Below are positions 5,267 to 9,303 of a stretch of DNA of 9,303 nt, piece after piece. The first letter of the stretch is position 1, and each line of letters begins with the position of its first letter. The translations under genes were made by a program, and so were the position numbers. Source of the stretch: an uncultured Eubacteriales bacterium (GTDB lineage Bacteria > Bacillota > Clostridia > Oscillospirales > Oscillospiraceae); contig CABSAB010000036.1 of NCBI GenBank assembly GCA_902475515.1, positions 1 to 9,303 of the forward strand, written 5' to 3'. The notes beneath the pieces are model-generated. The model was not told where the DNA came from and did no database searches. It saw only the letters and a program-made list of their open reading frames with translations.

Positions 5267-6700
5267 ATGTTGATTTTCTTAATCGTAATATTACCCGCCG
5301 GGCTGATTTTATTTGCGTTGCTGCTGTGCCTCCGGGCCTGGCGGTTTCGCCCGCAGCCCCGGACCGCACCGAATGCGGAAGATATTCCCATAGACGGGAA
5401 CGCCGCCGTGGAGCACCTACGGTCCATGATCCGGTGCAGGACCGTTTCCGCCCCGGAGCTTCGGGACGAGACGGAATTTCAGAAATTTCGGGACCTTCTC
5501 CCCCAGTGCTACCCACAGGTTTTTGCCCACTGCACCGTGGAACGGGTAGACACCACGGGACTGCTAATCCGCTGGCCGGGGAAGGATTCCGGCAGCCCCA
5601 CCGTTTTCCTCTCCCATTATGACGTGGTCCCCGCCGAGGAAGCCGCCTGGGAAAAGCCGCCCTTTGACGGCATTCTGGAAAACGGCGTCCTCTGGGGCCG
5701 CGGTGCGCTGGATATGAAAAATCAGCTGTGCGGCGTGCTGGAGGCCATGGAATATCTGATCTCCACGGGCTTCACCCCCGCAAACGACATCTATTTTGCC
5801 CTGTCCGGGGAGGAGGAGATCATGGGCCCCACGGCGGCGTCCATCCGGGATCTGTTTCGGGAACGGCACATCACCCCGGCCTTTGTGCTGGACGAGGGCG
5901 GCGACATCATGGACGGCTTCTTCCCAGGGGCGGATGTGACCTGCGCCATGGTGGGCATCGGCGAAAAAGGTGCCGTCAATCTGGAATTCACCGCAAAAAA
6001 CTCCGGCGGCCACGCCTCTGTGCCCACCCGGGATAATCCCCTGTCCCGGCTCTGCCGGGCTATGGCAAAAATCGAGCGGCACCCCTTCCCCCAGCGGTCC
6101 AATCCCGCTCTGGAGCGCTTGGTTGACACCATGGGCCGCTACTGCAGGTTTCGGACCCGGCTGCTGCTTGCCAACCGGGAGATCCTCCGGCCCCTGTATT
6201 TCCGCTGGCTGCGGAAAACCGGCGGCATGATTGGCGCATCGGCGGAGACCACCTTTGCCCTGACCCAGGCATTCGGCTCCTCCGCAAGCAATGTGCTGCC
6301 CACCGAAGCCCGGATGCTTGCCAATCTGCGACTTCTATGGGGCGATACCACCCAGTCTGCCATTGCCCGGCTTCGGAACCTCATCGCCGATCCCGGCATT
6401 CAAATGACTGTAAAAACCTGCACAGAGCCCCGGCCGGACTCTGAGCTGACCCAGGGCTGGGACCTGCTGCAAAACGCCATCCACGCCACCTGGCCGGAGG
6501 CTGTTGTGACCCCCTATCTTATGGTGGCCAGCACCGATTCCCGCCACTGGCGGGACATCTGCCCGAACGTCTACCGGTTCTCCGCCAAATGCGTCACCGG
6601 CGCCGAGAAGGCCACCGTCCACGGCAACAACGAGCGCATCCGGGTGGAAAACACCGTAAATGCCGCAAAATTCTTTGTGCGCCTGATGCAGCAGTGCTGA
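5267..6700 (+). CDS. Membrane-anchored M20-family zinc metallopeptidase (carboxypeptidase S/PM20D1-like)
   Basis: A 477-residue co-catalytic zinc hydrolase of the M20 family, which cleaves peptides or N-acyl amino acids at the C-terminal side. Seen: one hydrophobic segment at 2-22; then His117 and Asp119 in SHYDVVP; bridging Asp149 in GRGALDMKN; catalytic Glu182 and metal Glu183 in SGEEE; Asp209 in VLDEGG; His249 in the dimerisation domain (GGHAS); and His452 in VHGNNE. All metal ligands are present. The length and the STDSRHW segment (422-428) fit the long carboxypeptidase S/PM20D1-like branch. Arginines at 23, 26, 28 and 32 just after the hydrophobic segment suggest that the catalytic part faces the cytoplasm. 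The start is the ATG at 5267, behind a GGGGGA sequence; the earlier ATG at 5240 has no ribosome binding site. The substrate is unknown. Confidence 0.9.
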   Translation: MLIFLIVILPAGLILFALLLCLRAWRFRPQPRTAPNAEDIPIDGNAAVEHLRSMIRCRTVSAPELRDETEFQKFRDLLPQCYPQVFAHCTVERVDTTGLLIRWPGKDSGSPTVFLSHYDVVPAEEAAWEKPPFDGILENGVLWGRGALDMKNQLCGVLEAMEYLISTGFTPANDIYFALSGEEEIMGPTAASIRDLFRERHITPAFVLDEGGDIMDGFFPGADVTCAMVGIGEKGAVNLEFTAKNSGGHASVPTRDNPLSRLCRAMAKIERHPFPQRSNPALERLVDTMGRYCRFRTRLLLANREILRPLYFRWLRKTGGMIGASAETTFALTQAFGSSASNVLPTEARMLANLRLLWGDTTQSAIARLRNLIADPGIQMTVKTCTEPRPDSELTQGWDLLQNAIHATWPEAVVTPYLMVASTDSRHWRDICPNVYRFSAKCVTGAEKATVHGNNERIRVENTVNAAKFFVRLMQQC

Positions 6701-6707
6701 ATGGCAG

Positions 6708-6736
6708 TTGCGTCCGGAAATTCTTTGTGGTAAGAT
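6708..6736 (+). promoter_or_regulatory. Promoter of the prfA operon
   Basis: TTGCGT (6708-6713) and TAAGAT (6731-6736) are 17 nt apart, in the 74-nt gap after the M20 gene and about 38 nt before the prfA start. No terminator hairpin is visible in the gap, so read-through from the M20 gene may add to it. Confidence 0.7.
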
Positions 6737-6774
6737 TAGGAGAACTTGATTCTCTGATTCTGGAGTGAACATAT

Positions 6775-7848
6775 ATGCTTGACAAATTAAAGGTGGTGGA
6801 AAACCGCTACCTGGAGCTGGGCGACATGTCCACCCGGCCGGATTTCTACGACGACCCCAAGCAGGCCGCAAAGCTTCTCAAGGAGCAACGGGAGCTGGAG
6901 CCCGTCGTCACCGCCTACCGCCAATATCTTGCACAGAAGCAAACCATTGACGATCTGCTGGAGATGCTCTCGGAGCCTCAGGACCCGGAGATGAAAGCTC
7001 TGTGTCAGGAGGAATTAAACGAAGCCAAGGAGCTGCTGCCCCAGCTGGAGCAGAAATTGAAAATCCTCCTGCTGCCCAAGGACCCCAACGACGGCAAGGA
7101 CATTATTCTGGAGATCCGGGCTGGGGTCGGTGGCGAGGAGAGCGCCCTGTTCGCCCACTCTCTCTACCGGATGTACAGCATGTACGCCGAGAAGCGGGGT
7201 TGGAAAATCGAGATCAACACCCTGAACGAAACAGAGCTGGGCGGCGTCAAGGAGCTTGTCTGCATGGTCAGCGGGGCGGACGTCTACTCCCGGCTGAAGT
7301 TTGAAAGCGGCGTCCACCGGGTCCAGCGGGTGCCGGAGACGGAGTCCGGCGGCCGGGTCCACACCTCCACAGCCACCGTGGCCGTCATGCCCCAGGTGGA
7401 CGAGGTGGAGGTGAACCTGAACCCTGCGGACATCAAAATGGAGGTGTTCCGCTCCTCCGGCGCCGGGGGCCAGCACATCAACAAGACCTCCTCTGCCGTG
7501 CGGCTGATCCATCTGCCCACAAACACCGTGGTGGAATGCCAGCAGGAGCGGAGCCAGGTGCAAAACCGGGAAAAGGCCATGCGCATCCTCTATTCCCGGC
7601 TCTTTCAGGCCCAGCAGGAGGCCCAGGCGGCGGAGGTCTCCGCCGAGAAGCGCAGCCAAGTGGGTATGGGTATGCGGAACGAGAAGATCCGCACCTATAA
7701 TTTCCCCCAGTCCCGGGTCACAGACCACCGCATCGGCCTGACCCTATACAAGATCAGCGAGATCATGGACGGGGACCTGGACGAGATTATTGATGGGCTC
7801 ATCACCGCCGACCAGGCGGAAAAGCTCAGTCAGGAACGTGACGCATGA
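6775..7848 (+). CDS. prfA: Peptide chain release factor 1
   Basis: RF1 (357 residues, normal length) reads UAA and UAG stop codons in the ribosomal A site and triggers release of the finished chain. Seen: an N-terminal helical domain (1-100); the codon-recognition tripeptide PET at 187-189 within RVPETESGGRVHTS (family pattern PxT, as opposed to SPF in RF2); and the catalytic GGQ loop at 231-233 in SSGAGGQHINKT. The domain order is complete. GGAGTG lies about 7 nt before the ATG. The GGQ glutamine is normally methylated by PrmC, whose gene often follows prfA, but here the next gene is ywlC. The stop overlaps the ywlC start by 4 nt, so the two are translationally coupled. Confidence 0.98.
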   Translation: MLDKLKVVENRYLELGDMSTRPDFYDDPKQAAKLLKEQRELEPVVTAYRQYLAQKQTIDDLLEMLSEPQDPEMKALCQEELNEAKELLPQLEQKLKILLLPKDPNDGKDIILEIRAGVGGEESALFAHSLYRMYSMYAEKRGWKIEINTLNETELGGVKELVCMVSGADVYSRLKFESGVHRVQRVPETESGGRVHTSTATVAVMPQVDEVEVNLNPADIKMEVFRSSGAGGQHINKTSSAVRLIHLPTNTVVECQQERSQVQNREKAMRILYSRLFQAQQEAQAAEVSAEKRSQVGMGMRNEKIRTYNFPQSRVTDHRIGLTLYKISEIMDGDLDEIIDGLITADQAEKLSQERDA

Positions 7849-8882
7849 TGAATACAGTAATACTTGACGCCGCCGCCCCGGACACCGTTTCCCGGGGTGC
7901 GGAGATCATAAAAAGCGGCGGTCTTCTGGGGATCCCCACGGAGACCGTCTACGGCCTTGGAGCCAACGGACTGGACCCGGACGCGGTGCTGAAAATATTC
8001 CAGGCCAAGGGCCGTCCTCAGGACAATCCCCTGATCCTCCATGTGTCCGGCCCCCAGCAGGTGGAGACCTTCTGCCATGACATCCCGGAGATCGCCTGGA
8101 CCCTCATGGAAAAATTCTGGCCGGGACCTTTGACCCTGGTGCTCCCCGCCCGCTCCATCGTGCCGAAGCGCACCACAGCAGGCTTGGACACCGTGGCCAT
8201 CCGCTGCCCCGCCAGTGCCCTGACCCGGGCCATTATCGAGGCAGCGGGCGTCCCCATTGCGGCCCCATCGGCCAACATCTCCGGCAAACCCAGCCCCACC
8301 ACCGCCCAGCATGTGTTCCATGACATGGACGGCAGGATCAACGCCATTGTAGACGGCGGTCCCTGCTCCGTGGGGGTGGAATCCACCATCGTGGATCTGA
8401 CCGGAGACGTGCCCCGGCTCCTGCGTCCGGGCGGCGTGACGCCGGATATGCTCCGGGAGGTCCTGGGAGAACTCATGATCGATAACGCCGTTTTGGGTGA
8501 GATCGCCGCAGACACGGTGGTCCGTGCCCCGGGCATGAAATACACCCATTACACTCCTGCCGGCCAGGTGATCATCGTCACCGGAAGCCCGGAGGCTGCC
8601 GCCCGGTACATCAAAAAACGGCTGACAGGTCAGGATCAGGTCCTGTGCTTTTCCGAGGAACTCAGCCTGTACCCCGCTGAGCATGCCATTGCCTACGGCG
8701 CAGAAGCCCAACCGGAGACTCTGGCCCGGGGCCTGTTCACGGCCCTGCGGGCGCTGGACCGGGACGAGATCAAAACCATCTATGCCCGCTGCCCCACCGA
8801 CGGTGGCGAAGGCTTTGCAGTGGCAAACCGGCTGAAAAAAGCTGCCGGATTCCATATCGTAGACGGGGAGGCGGAAGCATGA
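7845..8882 (+). CDS. ywlC: L-threonylcarbamoyladenylate synthase, long YwlC/Sua5 form
   Basis: This 345-residue enzyme makes threonylcarbamoyl-AMP from threonine, bicarbonate and ATP, the first step of t6A modification at position 37 of ANN-decoding tRNAs. Seen: a YrdC/TsaC domain at about 12-205 with PTETVYGLG (31-39), KGRP containing Lys55 and Arg57, PSAN with Ser142 and Asn144, and VGVESTIVD (177-185). A linker APGMKYTHYTP (228-238) then leads to a C-terminal Sua5 domain (about 240-340) ending in DGGEGFAVANRLKKA. The linker and extra domain mark the long Sua5/YwlC form, not the short E. coli TsaC. Its ATG overlaps the prfA stop, with only a weak AGGA upstream. Another ATG follows at once (7848). 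Its own stop overlaps the coaE start by 4 nt. Confidence 0.95.
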   Translation: MMNTVILDAAAPDTVSRGAEIIKSGGLLGIPTETVYGLGANGLDPDAVLKIFQAKGRPQDNPLILHVSGPQQVETFCHDIPEIAWTLMEKFWPGPLTLVLPARSIVPKRTTAGLDTVAIRCPASALTRAIIEAAGVPIAAPSANISGKPSPTTAQHVFHDMDGRINAIVDGGPCSVGVESTIVDLTGDVPRLLRPGGVTPDMLREVLGELMIDNAVLGEIAADTVVRAPGMKYTHYTPAGQVIIVTGSPEAAARYIKKRLTGQDQVLCFSEELSLYPAEHAIAYGAEAQPETLARGLFTALRALDRDEIKTIYARCPTDGGEGFAVANRLKKAAGFHIVDGEAEA

Positions 8883-9303
8883 TCATTCTCGGCATTACCG
8901 GCCCCACGGGCAGCGGCAAAACCACCGCGCTTCGGTGCGTTGAGGCCCGGGGCGGCTGCATTTTGGACCTGGATGCGGTGTATCACGAGCTTCTGGAGAC
9001 AGACCACGCCCTGCTGTCCGACCTGAACGCCCGGTTCCCCGGGGTGGTGACAGCGGGCGTATTGGATCGCAAGGCCCTGGGCAACATAGTCTTTGCGGAC
9101 CCTGCGGCCCTTTCGGACCTGGAGGAGATCACCGGGGCCTACATTCTGGCGGAGACGGACCGCCGCCTGGCCCGGGCGGAATCCCAGGGCGTCCCCCTTT
9201 GTGCCATCGACGCCATCAATCTGCTGAAAACGGAGCTCCCCCAGCGGTGCCATTGCACCATCGCCGTCACCGCCCCCGTGGAGACCCGGGTCGGCGTTGT
9301 TCA
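8879..9303 (+). CDS. coaE: Dephospho-CoA kinase, 3' end cut by the window
   Basis: CoaE phosphorylates dephospho-CoA at the ribose 3' position with ATP, the last step of CoA synthesis. The first 141 residues are visible. Seen: a Walker A loop GPTGSGKT (8-15) in place of the more common GGIGSGKS type; DLDAVYHELLE, matching the family D-D-HELL segment; GVLDRKALGNIVFADPAAL, a strong family match; and LEEITGAYI where most relatives read I-x-HP-x. The AIDAINLLKTEL stretch matches the usual LD-PLLFE region only loosely. The start ATG overlaps the ywlC stop by 4 nt. The last few visible codons (after ETRV) do not match the expected arginine-rich lid, which may be real divergence or a base error near the edge. 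A divergent CoaE-like kinase is the alternative. Confidence 0.85.
   Translation, partial: MIILGITGPTGSGKTTALRCVEARGGCILDLDAVYHELLETDHALLSDLNARFPGVVTAGVLDRKALGNIVFADPAALSDLEEITGAYILAETDRRLARAESQGVPLCAIDAINLLKTELPQRCHCTIAVTAPVETRVGVV

Noticed and set aside
7830..8855. 341-codon open frame on the minus strand
   Set aside because: It is antisense to the clearly identified ywlC gene and its product shows no family motifs; a shadow frame.

Overview
The window looks like a GC-rich Firmicute of class Clostridia, most plausibly the Oscillospiraceae/Oscillospirales gut lineage. The reasons are a surface protein with SLH repeats, near-perfect GGAGG ribosome binding sites, TTG and GTG starts, sigma-A type promoters with 17-nt spacers, and CCG/CGG-rich codon use. 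The placement is by gene style only; no species can be named. Ten protein genes are seen: six on the minus strand (61-5158) and four on the plus strand (5267-9303), diverging around 5160-5265. No tRNA, rRNA, CRISPR array, transposase or phage gene was seen.

Left part, minus strand in transcription order: an unrecognised acidic protein (4559-5158); a secreted polysaccharide deacetylase (3712-4413); a stand-alone flavoprotein of the phosphopantothenoylcysteine decarboxylase (CoaC/HFCD) family (2806-3360); a flavodoxin-fold protein 18 nt behind it (2284-2787); a pyridoxamine-phosphate-oxidase-like split-barrel protein (1743-2213); and an exported transglutaminase-like protein with three SLH repeats (61-1671). 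Three successive genes therefore belong to FMN-binding families, flanked by two exported envelope proteins.

Right part, plus strand: a membrane-anchored M20 metallopeptidase (5267-6700), then prfA (RF1), a long-form YwlC/Sua5 threonylcarbamoyl-AMP synthase and coaE (cut by the window end). The last three are joined by 4-nt ATGA overlaps and start from a good promoter at 6708-6736, so they form a translation/tRNA-modification/CoA housekeeping operon. The prmC gene often found between prfA and ywlC is absent here.

The most unusual stretch is non-coding: 3398-3666, between the deacetylase and the CoaC-like gene. About 210 of its 269 bases lie in six consecutive inverted repeats, and its two ends are imperfect inverted copies of each other (14 of 18 bases). 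One hairpin has the form of a bidirectional intrinsic terminator, and the element's left edge supplies the apparent promoter of the CoaC-like gene. It looks like a MITE-like or structured repeat element adopted as an intergenic regulator. This is the best candidate for something undescribed in the window; mobility and copy number cannot be judged from one copy.
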